Of a DNA stretch of 64,000 bases, positions 35,549 through 48,477 are shown one piece after another (the first letter of the stretch is position 1; each line of letters opens with the position of its first letter). The position numbers were made by a program, and so were the translations under genes. The notes beneath the pieces were generated by a model. That model made no database searches and had not been told where the DNA came from. It was given only the letters and a program-made list of their open reading frames with translations. This DNA comes from Miscanthus floridulus. Taxonomy: Eukaryota > Streptophyta > Magnoliopsida > Poales > Poaceae. The stretch spans positions 114,858,123 through 114,922,122 of the forward strand of contig NC_089588.1 in the NCBI RefSeq assembly GCF_019320115.1, given 5' to 3'.

Positions 35549-35793
35549 GAGCAAGTATAATAGCAGGTTGTAATCTGGCTAAATGCTGAGGCGATGGAGG
35601 GGGGGGGGGGGAGAGGAGAGAGAGGAGAAGCGAGCTGTAAACTTAAAGCCAGTTTAGGCAAAAAAACCAAGAAACTATATAAGAGAGTCAAATGTGCCAT
35701 GTATTAATAATGAAGAGCTAACTATATGGGTGGGCTAAGAGAAAGCTGCAAAGAAACATTACAGCTAGCGGCCGGCTGTATTATTAGCTTTGC
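35549..35793. mobile_element. Harbinger-derived MITE 1
   Basis: It starts GAGCAAGTATAATAGCAGG after TAA and ends GCCGGCTGTATTATTAGCTTTGC, a slightly decayed inverted copy. The ends and subterminal GCCGGCT match the 4.4-kb Harbinger at 12094. It contains a G-run and a GAGA microsatellite near 35598-35630. Confidence 0.75.
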
Positions 35794-35910
35794 TAGGTAG
35801 CAGGTATCGATTCCGTGTACCACTTCGGATGGTCAAGACAGCTTCGGCTACCGTGCAGATGCTCCCCCGATGAAGGTTGTAACCACGAATAGCCCTTGGT
35901 GCCCTGCTTA

Positions 35911-36109
35911 GAGCAAGTATAATAACAGGCTATAATTTAGCTAAATATTGAGGTGGAGGAGAGAAGATGAGAGAAGCACAGGAACAAAAAAAACTCTCCG
36001 AGAGATAAATGTGCCATGTATAGGAAAGAGCTAACTACTTTATCAATAGAATGAGAAAAGGCTACAAACAATCTTACAACCTATGTTAGCTATATTATTA
36101 AACTTGCTC
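35911..36109. mobile_element. Harbinger-derived MITE 2 (199 bp)
   Basis: GAGCAAGTATAATAACAGG at the left and TATATTATTAAACTTGCTC at the right are flanked by TTA on both sides (35908-35910 and 36110-36112). The same terminal sequence as the Harbinger at 12094 makes it a likely deletion derivative of that family. Confidence 0.88.
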
Positions 36110-36339
36110 TTACTGGGTAGCAGACTCGATCGCCTCCACTATCGCCTGAGCAGGGGCATGTCCAGGCCTAGGTTACTCAGCTAGGAGAGGTGCAAACTGG
36201 ACCTTGGGTGCTGCACAATGTTTAAAATATCCGAATATAGCTGTCGCTATAGCGGGCTTTAGCGTCTGGAAAGCACGATCCTGTACGTCGTCAACTCGTG
36301 ATGGGCTGCCTGACCATGTTCCCTGTTCGGCTCTTTAAG

Positions 36340-36679
36340 TTCTCGAGTAAGCGGGTGTTTGAATCCTCTGGTTCTTGTCTCATTGGATATTTAGACATAT
36401 ACATGAAGTATTATATATAGATTAATTATAAAACTAATTACACAGTTTATAACTAATTTGCGAGACGAATCTTTTAAGTCTAATTAGTCCATGATTTGAC
36501 AGAGAAAATTGCAATTATAGAACGCGAAACAATGCGCTTCGCTATTATAGGACTCCAAACATCGACTTCGCTAAAACGACCCTTGAAACGTTGGCACTTT
36601 GTTATATATGACATTTGGTATTTTTAATCACTTTTTCAACTAAAATACATGTATTTTGTCATGATGTGGCCGTATTGCC
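36340..36679. other. Truncated MITE and unclassified sequence left of the Gypsy element
   Basis: 36340-36503 is the left part of a common grass MITE (ATTAATTATAAAACTAATTA, GCGAGACGAATCTTTTAAG, TTAGTCCATGATTTGACA), broken off abruptly. 36504-36679 is not matched elsewhere in the window. Confidence 0.5.
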
Positions 36680-39510
36680 CGCGCGCTGCCTTCCGTGTGC
36701 CCGAGCCCGCGCTGCTGCCGCACGCCACCGGTGCTCCCCAGCTCCTACGCCACAGCTCCCATCGTCGCCGCTTGATTTCCCTCGCGCGCCCGCGTGCGTG
36801 ACCCTGCGGTCCTACGCTGGAGCTACGGTCCCACTGCGCTGCCCCGCTGTCTCAGCTCCGCGCGCCGAGCCTCCTCGCCAGCCACCACGGCCTCGCTGCC
36901 TCTGCATGCGCAGCGCGCCCGGGCTCTGCCGTGGCTCCTCCTGTTCCCCCGGTGCGCCGTGGAGCCGTGACTCACATGAACAGTAGAATATGAAATAGAT
37001 CGAACCGCAGGGTCGTTTTTGTATAACCACCAGGCCGAATGGGCAGGCCGCGCATGGGCCAGTTTGCTGGGCCGTCCGCGCCCTAGCTGCTTGCCGCGCT
37101 GGGCCGACCTTTGCGCCGACGCGACTAGGCCGCTTGCGCCACGCGTGGGCCGGCATGCTCCCCCGCGCTTGGGCCGGCCTGTGCCGCCACGCCTGGGCCG
37201 CATGTGCGCAGTTTTCTGCTGGGCCAATTAGTGGCCGCCGGCCTTTTCGATTTCCGAAATGCTTTTCTAAAATAGGTTTCTAGTTTAAATTGTCAAATCA
37301 ATATAAAATGGTATAGGAATCCAAAAATTGTAAAACCAGTTTTGTTGAGTTCCTAAAATCATGATCTATCTAATAGTGTATTTTGTTCGCATAGGTTCGA
37401 TATGTTTTTAGAATTTCTCTAATTATTTTAACAAGCTTAATATTGTTAAAATGAGAACTTGTATGTATTTCCGTAATAAATCGGTGATGGTATTGACTCT
37501 AAAAATTTTACAGTAAATTGCTAATATTATTAGATGCTCACTATAATTTTTATAGCACCAGAATAATTAGTTTGCTAGATAGATAATATACCCTATTTCG
37601 AATAATGATTAAATCGATAGAATGAAATAAAGAAACAACTTGGGTTTGTATAACTAAAATAATTGTTGGGAAATAACATCTTGTTCGATAACATGGATAC
37701 GTAGCTAAGTACGGTCATCATCAGAACTAGCTCGTTAGCTTGAGTGGCGCAAATCATATTTTATGAGTCACGGTTGCAGTCGATTAATTATGTCTTTGCA
37801 TTGTATTGCATTGCATATCATATAGGTACGATGATGGATCAACGGATCAATTGGAGGATGATTGGGAATCCGAAGATGGTGTAATGGGATTCTCTCCGAG
37901 AGATGATGAAATAGGCTTTCTATTCAGTTGATGGTGGATGATCTGAAGATGCAGATACTAACTTTTTAATATATATCTTACCCAGGCAAGCCCCGGTACA
38001 TAACTCCTACTTTTCTGTAGTTTAAATTATATTTGTGCACTAAGTTTTAAGGAGTTGAATGAAACCCACTTGCATATATATATCTTTATCCTATGAGTCT
38101 TACTATTATGACAGGATCGTGTAGCATGCAATGCTACAGGACTCCGGTAGAAGTCGAGTGATTGCCTGTCACTCGCGAGAGATAGGAAATATATTATAGT
38201 ATTATTATCACTTGAAAAATATAAATGGTGGAAAGGAAAAATGGTGACCGCGCAGGGATATGGTTTGAGTATTGGTGGGTGTAAGAGGTTGTGTCACCAC
38301 GGACGTGGGGCATGGCTTGGTTACACTGCTTTCTCTGTCTGTGTCGGTTAAGGACCGACCGTTGCATAAGGCTCTAGGCAAGTCACAGACTTATTATCCC
38401 GAGCATATACTTGGGTATGGGCGCCTGAAAGACTTGTTGCTCTCTTGTCGTGGATCCGGCTCTTTCTGGCCTGACTGTCTTGGTGGTTTTTGGGTTAGGA
38501 GGTCCTTGCACCGCATTGAGTCCGGGACTCAGGGACGGAGGCTTGGAGTCCCAGTTTGGACGGGGACCTAGACACCTAGGACAGGAGGGTGATGGGTTGG
38601 TCCTACTTGTGCCTTGGGTACAAGCAGGGCATGTGTTTTCAGGGTACCCAGATGGGGCATTGATTCACAAATCGTCGGGAAATTCGATACGGCTTGTCTA
38701 CGGTTTAGCATCGTAGTAAGAATGGAAAGATAAAAGATGGAAGATGGAGAAAGGAAATCTGATTGCTTACCACCTGCTTGAAAGTGGCACAGGTGCTTAC
38801 ATAGAATGGTAAGTTAATGAACCAATGTGGCTATTAATAAAACTCAAATATAAGGACGCACGTTTAGTAATGCTCCCTGCAAATACAATAAACCCACAAG
38901 CCATATAGCCTTGCATATCCTTGGAGTCTTTTCTTTCCTCCTGTCGGATAAGTCTTGCTGAGTACAATTGAGTACTCAGGGTTTTATTTCCCCTGTTGCA
39001 GGTGACAGACGGATGCTAGAGCTGACTCTTGTGTGCGGATTCCTCCTAGTGGGCTCAGAGAGAATTTCTTTTACGTTGCGATCATAGTTTTTATTTGTAA
39101 CTCTCACTAAATATTTTATAAATGAAAGCTTTATAATATGTTGTTATAGTTTACATATCAATGCTTCATCATGTCATGATTCGATAATTATTTCTGCTGT
39201 AATTCTGATCACATGTTTATATTCCGCTGTTAAATTAAATTGTTCATAACTCTGATAATATGATTACATTCCATTGTTATACTAATAAATATCATACTCT
39301 GATGTTGTATTAAAAGTGATGCAAAAATAGTTAAGAATGATGTAAGCTTTATTCTCTCATTTGTGATCCTGATGGAAAATGTGGATTTTTGGGTTCTCCC
39401 ATGGGGTGTGCCTGATGGGACCGAGTAATTTAGTGTTGTCCTTTGGGTGCTTAGTGTCTAATGAAAGACGAGCACTCCTGTGAGGTATTAGATTAGGCGG
39501 TTCTGCCACA
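36680..39510 (+). repeat. 5' LTR, 5'-truncated
   Basis: It matches the right LTR from GCGCGCTGC (44269) to TTCTGCCACA. It lacks the equivalent of about 44560-45140. Many scattered substitutions separate the two LTRs, so the insertion is not recent. Confidence 0.85.
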
Positions 39511-39512
39511 GG

Positions 39513-39524
39513 TGGTATCAGAGC
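39513..39524 (+). other. Primer-binding site (tRNA-iMet type)
   Basis: TGGTATCAGAGC, two bases after the LTR end. This is the usual plant retrotransposon site complementary to the 3' end of initiator methionine tRNA. Confidence 0.85.
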
Positions 39525-40288
39525 ATAAATGAGAAAATAAAGCTTTGAAAACCTTTCCAAAAATAAAATTTGACAACAAATTCTTTTAAAAAGAATAGGA
39601 CGTTTGTATGCAAAGTTATATAAGTAGCCCTACTACTATGGTTATGTACTCAGGATAGATGGCACTGTGCTGACTTAGGTAGGCTTAATCAATTTTTTTT
39701 GCAGGTACACTGACTCGAGCATAGTCCGATAGTATCGACTAGCTATAGGGAGAGAACGATGTGCCAAAAATCTGAGAATGGTTGCCCTATATGTTGGCAA
39801 CAGTGAAAGAACATATAGGACGTGCATTCATGCATATCCTGTTTATGCATTATAGTGTCGTATTGCTGGTAGGTACGCCATCCATAGGTGTCATGCGTGT
39901 CGTATTATGCACGATTGACTCGTTCCTGTTCCATAGTTAGGTCTACACTGTAGCTTCATGCTCCGCATTCACCCATGGTTCATGCCTGTTGTGACCCACA
40001 CCTCCCCGTACCCTTTTTCTACGCTCTTGTCGGACCCTTACCCTGCAGTCGTACTAGTCAGTAATGGCATTGCGCGTCGCTTGCCTCGAACACGTGGAAG
40101 TTGGTCGATTCGCTTGTAGTGATTCCACGTGGGAACCCTGGTGGAGCACGCCAGGACCACTGAACGCTCCGCCTTTATAAGCAGAGCCTGACTTAGCCCT
40201 TGTTACCACCACTCAGCGCACTTTAGCTCGCTTAGCTTTTCCTTTGAGCCAGCTTTTCGCTCAGCCTTTCTCACCACCACCTCCAAAA

Positions 40289-41195
40289 ATGGCATGAGCC
40301 TGGGTTAGTATTTACTGCCTGAACGTTGAGGGTTTTCCAAAAATCCTGCATGCCACCTTGCAAAAGCTCAGAGTCAAAGATCGTTCCGAGTATGAGAGCC
40401 GTGAGTATGAGGAGCATGGCACCAAGCGGTGTGAGGTTACCGTCTACATCGGGAAGAGTGAAGAGTTCCCCGACCTCACTGAAGCCTAGAATGTGATCGC
40501 AATCGGGTTTCGCTTTGTCGACGCCTACTAGGTTGTGGCTTGTAAAGCCTTATGGTACCTTTGCCAGATCTATGAAGAGTCCATTTCTCGTACCCCTATG
40601 TGGTTCTTTCCACCTTTGGACAGGAAATCGACGGGCATGGAGGGCTCGCATGGAGGCCTTGCAAGGGCGGGATGTGCAAGAGGATAGTCCAACCATGGTG
40701 CACTTTACCATCTACCTGCTTGCTCTGGATGAGTAGTATGACCGGCAAGCCTTGGAATTGAGGATCTGCCTCCAGCGGACGGAGGAAGCCGAGGTCTTCA
40801 ACCGGATGCTCCAGGTGTAGCTCGCCAAAGTGCATGCTAGTGCTGCAGCTACTGTGAGCCAAGAGACTGCCATGTCGAAAGCCTTGAAAGAGGCTGAAGA
40901 TTAGCATGTCCATCAACTGGGTGAAGCCTATCTGTTCACTAGGGCCAAGCGGAGGACGTTGGTTGATGAAAGGCAGGATGCCCCGATCTTGGAGGGGATC
41001 CCTATCCACCCACCTAAAAGAAGGAGAACCGGTGATGCAGAACCGCCAGCACCTCCACCTTTGGAAGTGTTAGAAGCAGAACCCTTGGTTCCTCTCACTC
41101 AGCCATTGCCTCGAGAAGATGCAAATCCGTAGCCAGAGCGGTAGAAAAATCCACCGAGGCCAGGAATGAAGATGCGTGCTTCCAAGGTAGATTAG
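40289..41195 (+). pseudogene. Degenerate ORF of the retroelement interior
   Basis: A reading frame from ATG 40289 can be followed through one frameshift (about 40620-40640) to 41195. It reads VSIYCLNVEGFPKILHATLQ, YESREYEEHGTKRCEVTVYI, ACKALWYLCQIYEESI, RQALELRICLQRTEEAEVFN and EAYLFTRAKRRTLVDE. The end is Pro-rich (EPPAPPPLEVLEAE). The middle is a coiled-coil-like region of Glu, Ala and Gln. It has an early TGA and then seven internal TAG codons, several where Gln fits the context (AY*VVA, LDE*YDRQ, LQV*LAK). It shows no gag, protease, reverse transcriptase or integrase motif. I believe similar proteins accompany other grass Gypsy elements, but I cannot name a function. Confidence 0.55.
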
Positions 41196-43015
41196 TTGCC
41201 TTGGGATGCTGTAAACATAATAGTAGTGCTTTTCGTCGTTGTCCTCTGGTATTGTACTCTTGTCATTATTGTTCGTCTATAGTTGTTGAGATCATCAGCC
41301 ATAGGGAAGGCGAATGCTGTGTCATGAATGGGAGACTAGATGCATGTATGTTGTACCCGTATAAGATCGTTGGAATATGCATTTTATTTACTTCGCTATG
41401 TTTATTGCGTCCATCTACCCTTAAGTTTCATTAGATGTGCTTAAAGTTTTTAAGGGCGATGTTAAGTAGGTTACAAGAGAAGTTGCCATTCAGATACCAG
41501 CAGACTAGCCGTGATTGAAGAATATTGGACACTATATCGACTAATTGTGGATGTCCCAGCAGAACACTTGAATCTTTTAAAAACAAATCCGCTGTTGGAT
41601 TTGAATTCTTTGTCCCTTGTTGTGAAGGGAACCCTTGTTGTTTGAATCTTCCCTTGAACTACTCCCCTTATTCTATGGTCTATGACCCCACCGCCTTCAT
41701 GGTGTGTAAATTGGTAGTAGTTGCCTGGTTAATAGCTTATGGTGCTGCGACAAAATCGAGGGCCTCTGTGGAACAGCTACCACATGGTGACACTGCTCGG
41801 CACGCACTGGTATCGAGGTTGTTAACCAAGTAACTTTGCCAAGTTACACTGCCATACCATTTTCGCTACAAAGTATTCCTTAGAAATGTTCAGGTGTTCA
41901 AACGGGAAATCCACAACGGGTTGATGCAGAAACGTTCTCTCAAAGTAAACACGAGGAGGTGGTTTTGGAGGGAGAAAGTATGACATGGTCTCAATCTACA
42001 TGAAAGACGAACGTGGTCGAGTAAAGGAAAGAAAAAGAAGAGTAGTAAGAAAAGTTAGCAGTGGATAGTCGGGAGTAATTGAAAAGTCTGTGTGGATGTC
42101 ATGTCTCAAGCCTTGTGTTTAGTTTACCACACTTCGTATGCTAGGTCATTTCGCTGCATGCCCTGCGGACGCCATCTGTGTTGGGCCCTTAGCTCCCCAT
42201 TCTTGCGTGGCCATGGCATCGTGCCGCACTCACTGTCTTTGTGCACTGTGCATTTCTCCTTTTCCCAGCATCTGGTCGGCTCTCGACTCCCACGCCTCGT
42301 CCCTCGTACTAGACCCCCTTCCCCCTTTCTCTTTTTCTCCTTTTGGGAACATGGTCACCCGCACGCCTGCCTCATCGAGCGTACCCCTCTCCTCTCCTCT
42401 CCCTTATCCTCTGTTCGCTCGTGCAGGAAGCGCACCATGTCTGACCTTATCTCCACAGCATGAACTGTCTGTGTATCCCATCCACGCCACCTCCACTTTC
42501 GGTGTGTGGTGCCCCACCTCCATTCGCCACTATAAAATGCCCTTGATCCTTGCTCTTCCTCTTCATCCCCATTCCCCTCACATTCAGAGCAGGGCTACGA
42601 GATTCAGTCGCCATTGTGAAGCTAGGTTTGTCAGTCTGAGGTGATGGTGTAATCTGAGAAGAAAAAAGGATCCGATTCGTTGAAGAAGTTCAAGTTCCCT
42701 TGGGTTGTTTGATCTTAGGGTTCACGATGTTCGATTTCTTAGTCGAGTATTTTTGAATCTGTTGGACTTACACCATGATTTGGATAATCATCTTCCTGTT
42801 GTTTCTCCATTGCCCTCGTCTATCTCGACTTCTGGATTAAGTCTTGGTTATACCAGGTTGCTCTTAACCATGTATCCCTAGATCCCCGAGTGGTTTAGTA
42901 TTCGAAGTCGTGTAATCTTTCATGTAATCCCTGATCTACAAAATATAATCGTGTTTCCCCTCTTCTAGTTCTTACTTCGAATCTTGGGACAAGATTCTTT
43001 TTTAAGGGGGTTGGT
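41196..43015. other. Retroelement interior, 3' part
   Basis: No coding domain is seen. The pyrimidine-rich stretch 42260-42440 stays open in several frames by composition. The purine tract AAGGGGG at 43004-43010 adjoins the 3' LTR. Confidence 0.5.
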
Positions 43016-46000
43016 TGTAATACCCCTCGTGTTACGAGCTCGTTTAGCACTATGATTTAGGCCTAAGAAAAATTTCTGAAGCGAGTTTCTTGGATTTTTG
43101 ATTTAAAACATACTCGAGGTGATAAGCGAATCCTGTGTGACTCAGTTTAGTGGACTCACATAAACGCCCAGGTGTAATTATTCAGCGCATAGAGATATTT
43201 AGAAATGTCTGTCAATAATTCTGGCTAATAAATAGCGAATGGTTTGTTCTATTAGATTAAGCAGGAAAAGTAACTTTTATAAATAAAATAAAATACATTA
43301 ATAAATACAATGATATATATATATATATATAGCCTTGGTCTAGTGACATGTTTACATATAGGCTCATTTTAGTCCCGACGATAATTTGGTAACATACCTG
43401 CGATAGCTGTCCGTCTGACTGCTTCACAAATTCAAGTGATGGTGTGAAAGCACGAACTGGCGTGAGAGAGAGCGCAACAGTTTCATTTATTTTCCTAGCG
43501 TGCAGCATACTCGCCTGGCATTGCAACTATGCGTCGTCCTGTCCATGCCACTGTGTCCTGCGACCGGCGCCTTGTGCGAGCGTCCTTGCTGCTGCTATGC
43601 GACCGCTGTCTTTTGCCTGTAAGAAAGATGGCTGGCTTGCTGCTCGCATCGTCCAGTCGATCTGCAAAGCCGCCGAAGCAAGCCGCCCTGTCTCGACATT
43701 AATGAAGTTGGCCGGGTCACTCACATTGTTTTCTTCCTTCTTTTCTATTTCTGCTGCCTCGGTCTTGTCTTGCCTGGCTCTACGGTCTGTCCTTGCTTGT
43801 CCTTATCGCCTCGGCTTTGCCAAGCCGTCCAGCTCCACTGCTCACTTGCTCTCTGCTCTCTTGTCTTGTCTCTTTGCCTGCCTCTATTGTCCCGTCAAAC
43901 TAGTGAACTTGTCATGCTGCTCTCGTTGGCATTGCCCTGCGCACACCTTGGCCGCCCGCCCACGTGCGCTTGCTTCCTCGTCAGCCCCGCTATTGTCCTT
44001 CCAGACTTTGGCCACACTCGCTGCTGCTGCTGCCCTCATGCGCTTTAAGCCGAAAGCCAAGCTGCCACTATCATTTTGCCACCTCCCCACGCGCGAGCCC
44101 CTGGTCCACTCTAGACTGCTATTCCATGTCGCACGCCGTGCCCGCAGCGTCACCCCACGTGAGCACTGGCGCCCCTCCCTGCTTCTCCTCTTGCGCTGTC
44201 GGCGCCGGCCCCTCCCTACACAGGCGCTCTGCTATCTCCAAGCCCTCCGACAGACTGCCCTTCGACTGGCGCGCTGCATTCCATGCACCCGAGCCCGCGC
44301 TGCTGCCGCACGCCATCGGTGCTCTCCAGCTCTTGCGCCATAGCTCCCATCGCCGCCGCCCAATTTCCCTCACGCGCCCACGCGTGTGACCCTGCGGTCC
44401 CACGCTGGAGCTGTGGTCTTGCTGTGCTGCCTTGTCGTCTTAGCTCCGTGCGCTGAGCCTCCTTGCTAGCCACCGCGGCCTCGCTGCCTCTGCACGTGCA
44501 GTGCGCCCGGGCTTCACCGTGGCTCCTCCTATTCCCCGGGTGCACCGTGGAGCCATCCTACAGTGCCGCCTTCCCCCTTCTCTGCCCTCCCAGGCACTTC
44601 CTCCGCAGCGCTGCCCCCTTCCCCACTCCTTCACCACTGATCTGGGTGCCCTCCTACTGCACCTACGGTCGTAGTCGCCGGCGCCCCCTCCTCTTTCGCC
44701 CCGCGCCGTTGCCCCACGCGTCGTTCCACCGTGCGCCCCAGGAGCGCTGTCGCCGTGACTTCCACCGTCCATCGGCTGTCCGTGGTCCGGTCCCACGCTA
44801 GAGCTATAGAACCTCTGTGTTTCCCCTGCACAGCCACGTCACCATCGGCGCACCCTGTTGTGCGCTGCTCCACCTCCTACCGTGCCCCGTCGTCGCCCTG
44901 TGGCTGACCGCGCGCGTGCGTGGCCTGGGTGCCATGGGCCGTCTTTAGCCATGCCGTAGACGCCCGTGCGCGTGGCTAGCTCTGAGGCTGCCCCTGTGCT
45001 GCCTGGTCGCCATTCCACTGGCGGGATTCAGCCGGAGTTGGTCCTCCTCTGTTGCTCTGCTCTGTGTTCTACATTTCGGATGGAAGAAAAGGTGAGAAAG
45101 ATGAATAGAAATGATACAGAGTTCTTAGTGCAAAGTACGTGACTCACATGAATAGTAGAATATGAAATAGATCAAACCGCTGGGTCATTTTTGTATAACC
45201 ACCTGGCCGAATGGGCAGGCCACGCATGGGCTAGTTTGCTGGGCCGTCCGCGCCCTTGCTGCTTGCCGCGCTGGGCCGACCTTTGGGCCGACGTGCCTGG
45301 GCCGGGGTGCTCCCGCGTGCTTGGGCCGGCCAGTGCCGCCGCGCCTGGGCCGCGTGTGCGCAGTTTTCTGCTGGGCTAGTTAGTGGCCGCCGGCCTTTTC
45401 TATTTCCGAAATGCTTTTCTAAAATAGGTTTCTAGTTTAAATTGTAAAATCAATATAAAATGGTATAGGAATCTAAAATTGTAAAACCAGTTTTGTTGAG
45501 TTCCTAAAATCATGATTTATCTAATAGTGTATTTTGTTCGCTTAGGTTCGGTATGTTTTTAGAATTTCTCTAATTATTTTAATATGCTTAATATTGTTAA
45601 AATGAGAACTTATAGGAATTTCCATGATAAATCGGTGGTGGTATTGACTCTAAAAATTTTGAAGTAAATTATTAATATTATTAGCTACTCACTGTAATTT
45701 CTATAGCACCAGAATAATTAGTTTGCTAGATAGATAATGATGTTCTATTTCGAATAATGATTAAATCGATAGAATGAAATAAAGAAACAACTTAGGTTTG
45801 TATAACTAAAATAATTGTTGGGAAATAACGCCTTGTTCGACAACATGGATACGTAGCTAAGTACGGTCATCGTCAGAACTAGCTCATTAGCTTGAGTGAC
45901 GCAAATCGTATTTTACGAGTCACGATTGCAGTCGATTAATTATGTCTTTGCATTGCATCGCATTGCATATCATATAGGTACGATGATGGATCAACGGATC

Positions 46001-47868
46001 AATTGGAGGATGATGGGAATCCGAAGATGGTGTAATGGGATTCTCTCCGAGAGATGATGAAATAGGCTTTCAATTCAGTTGATGGTGGATGATCTAAAGA
46101 TGCACATACTAACTTTTTAATATATATCTTTCCCAGGCAAGTCCCGGTGCATAAGCCCTATTTTTTATAGTTTAAATTATATTTGTGTATTAAGTTTTAA
46201 GGAGTTGAATGAAACCCACTTGCATATATATATATCTTTATCCTAGCAGTCTTACTAGTATGACAGGATCGTGTAGCATACTATGCTACAGGACTCCGGT
46301 AGAAGTCAAGTGATTGTCTGTCACTCGCGAGAGATAGGAAATATATTACTGTATTATTATCACTTAGAAAATATAAATGGTGGAAAGGAAAAATGGTGAC
46401 CGGGCAGGGATATGGTTTGGGTATTGGTGGGTGAAAGAGGTTGTGTCGTCGCGGACGCGGGGCATGGCTTGGTTACACTGCTTTCCCTGTTTGTATCGGT
46501 TAAGGACCGGCCGTTGGATAAGGCTCTAGGCAAGTAACAGACTTATTATCCCGAGCACATACTTGGGTATGGCTGCTTAGAAGACTTGTTGCTCTCTTGT
46601 TGTGGATGCGGCTCTTTTCGGACCGACTGTCTTGGTGGTTTTTGGGTTAGGAGGTCCTTGCACCGCACTGAGTCCGGGACTCAGGGGCGGGGGCTTGGAG
46701 TCCAAGTGTGGATGGGGACCTGGACATCCAGGACAGGAGGGTGATGGGTTAGTCCTGCTTGCGCCTTGGGTACAAGCGAGGCGTGTGTTTTCGGGATATC
46801 TAGCTGGGGGCATTGATTCGCGAATCACCGAGAAATCCGGTACGGCTTGTCTATGGTTTAACATCGTAGTAAGAACCAAAAGATGAAAGATGGAAGATGG
46901 AGAAAGGAAATCAGATTGCTTACCACCTGCTTGAAAGTAGCACATGTGCTTACATAGAATGGTTAGTTAATAAACCAATGCGGCTATTAATAAAAATCGA
47001 ATATAAGGACGCACGTTTAGTAATGCTCCCTGTAAATACAATAAACCCACAAGCTAGATAGCCTTGCGTATCCTTGGAGTCTTTTCTTTCCTCCTGTCGG
47101 GTAAGTCTTGCTGAGTACAATTGAGTACTCATGGTTTTATTCCCTCTGTTGTAGGTGATAGGCGGATGCTAGAGCTGACTCTTGTGTGTGGATTCCTCCT
47201 GGTGGGCTCAGAGAGGATTTCTTTTACGCTACGATCGTAGTTTTTATTTGTAACTCTCACTAAATGTTTTTATAAATGAAAGCTTTATAACCTGTTATCA
47301 TAGTTTACATATCAATGCTTCATCATGTCATGATTAGATAATTATTTTCGCTGTAATTCTTATCACATGTTTATATTCCGCTGTTAAATTAAATTGTTCA
47401 TAACTCTGATAATATGATTACATTCCGCTGTTATACTAATAAATATCATACTCTGATGTTGTATTAAAAGTGGTATAAGAAATGGTTAAGAATGATGTAA
47501 ACTTTATTCTCTCATTTGTGATCCTGATGGAAAATGTGGATTTTTGGGTTCTCTCCTGGAGTGTGTCCGACGGGACCGAGTAATTTAGTGTTCTCCTTTG
47601 GGTGCTTAGTGTCTAATGGATACTATTCGCCTAAACGGTCGTTTAGCCCGTTTAAACACCGTGTAAACGCTACACGGTGGTGCGCCGTTTCCGTTTAATC
47701 ACCCGTTTACCCCGTTTAATTGGCCGTTTAGCCCGTTTAATGGGACGTTTTGCCCGAATAATGGCTAAACGGTAGGTGACCGACTGTTTACCGTTTAGCG
47801 TTTAGGAAAACACTGCTAATGGAAGACGAGCACTCCTAAAAGGTATTAGATTAGATGGTTCTGCCACA
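43016..47868 (+). repeat. 3' LTR, 4.85 kb
   Basis: TGTAATACCCCTCGTGTTACG at the start and TTCTGCCACA at the end. It is unusually long. Open frames near 43444-44800 come from GC-rich sequence with no domain. It contains a younger 196-bp insertion at 47620. Confidence 0.85.
47620..47815. mobile_element. 196-bp insertion in the 3' LTR, 7-bp duplication
   Basis: CTAATGG flanks the insert (47613-47619 and 47816-47822). The 5' LTR has the uninterrupted site (GTGTCTAATGAAAGACGAGC near 39450). The insert is built of CCGTTTA/TAAACGG motifs and resembles a small hAT-like element. Confidence 0.75.
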
Positions 47869-48137
47869 AACAGCGAGGGCAAAATCACAAAGGTTAAAAA
47901 AATGAGGGTAAAATCACCATTCAAGTATGTAGTAAACACTAAATTCACTTTTTTTAACCGTAAGATTTAAGTATGTTTATTAGATAATCAGCAACATGGC
48001 GTGGATTATTAATTTGATGTAAGGATGCTAATTGCTGGTTCTGGTAGCTAGTAATGTCCAAGAACCTGTTTGTGCAGCTGTTGCACGTCCACTTGTCTAC
48101 TCCTCGCCTATGATTAATATATCTTAGAAAAATCATT
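47869..48137. other. Spacer between retroelement and CACTA
   Basis: AT-rich sequence with no gene or clear element. Confidence 0.4.
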
Positions 48138-48477
48138 CACTACCGGAGATCGGCTCTTTGCCGAGTGCTAGGTGGTTTGCCGAGTGTTGTTTTTCGGGCA
48201 CTCGGCAAAGACTCCTTTGCCGAGTGTTTTTTTTAACACTCGGCAAAGAGTCTCTTTGCCGAGTTTTTTTTTGACACTCGGCAAAGAGCTTTTTTGCCGA
48301 GTGTTATTTTTTTTACACTCGGCAAAGAAAATTTCAAAACACATTTTGAATTAGTAAATTAATTCAAATAAAAAAGTTTTCAACTACAAAGTTGTATAAC
48401 TCATCAAGATGTACAATGTTTGTTTTGGTCTTTTCTTCATACGACAAAGTGAAAATAAATTTGTTCACAAATCTAAC

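Larger units (their letters stand above)
36680..47868 (+). mobile_element. Decayed non-autonomous Gypsy-type LTR retrotransposon
   Basis: Two direct long repeats (36680-39510 and 43016-47868) flank a 3.5-kb interior. A primer-binding site TGGTATCAGAGC follows the left repeat and a purine tract AAGGGGG precedes the right one. The right LTR starts TGTAATACCCC and both end TTCTGCCACA. No gag-pol domains are seen; the interior has one degenerate coding remnant. The left LTR lacks the first 1.26 kb and a segment of about 580 bp that are present in the right LTR. Confidence 0.88.

Noticed and set aside
43444..44800. 299-codon and other frames in the 3' LTR
   Set aside because: Cys/Leu/Ser/Pro-rich compositional frames in an LTR, no domain, and not maintained in the other LTR.
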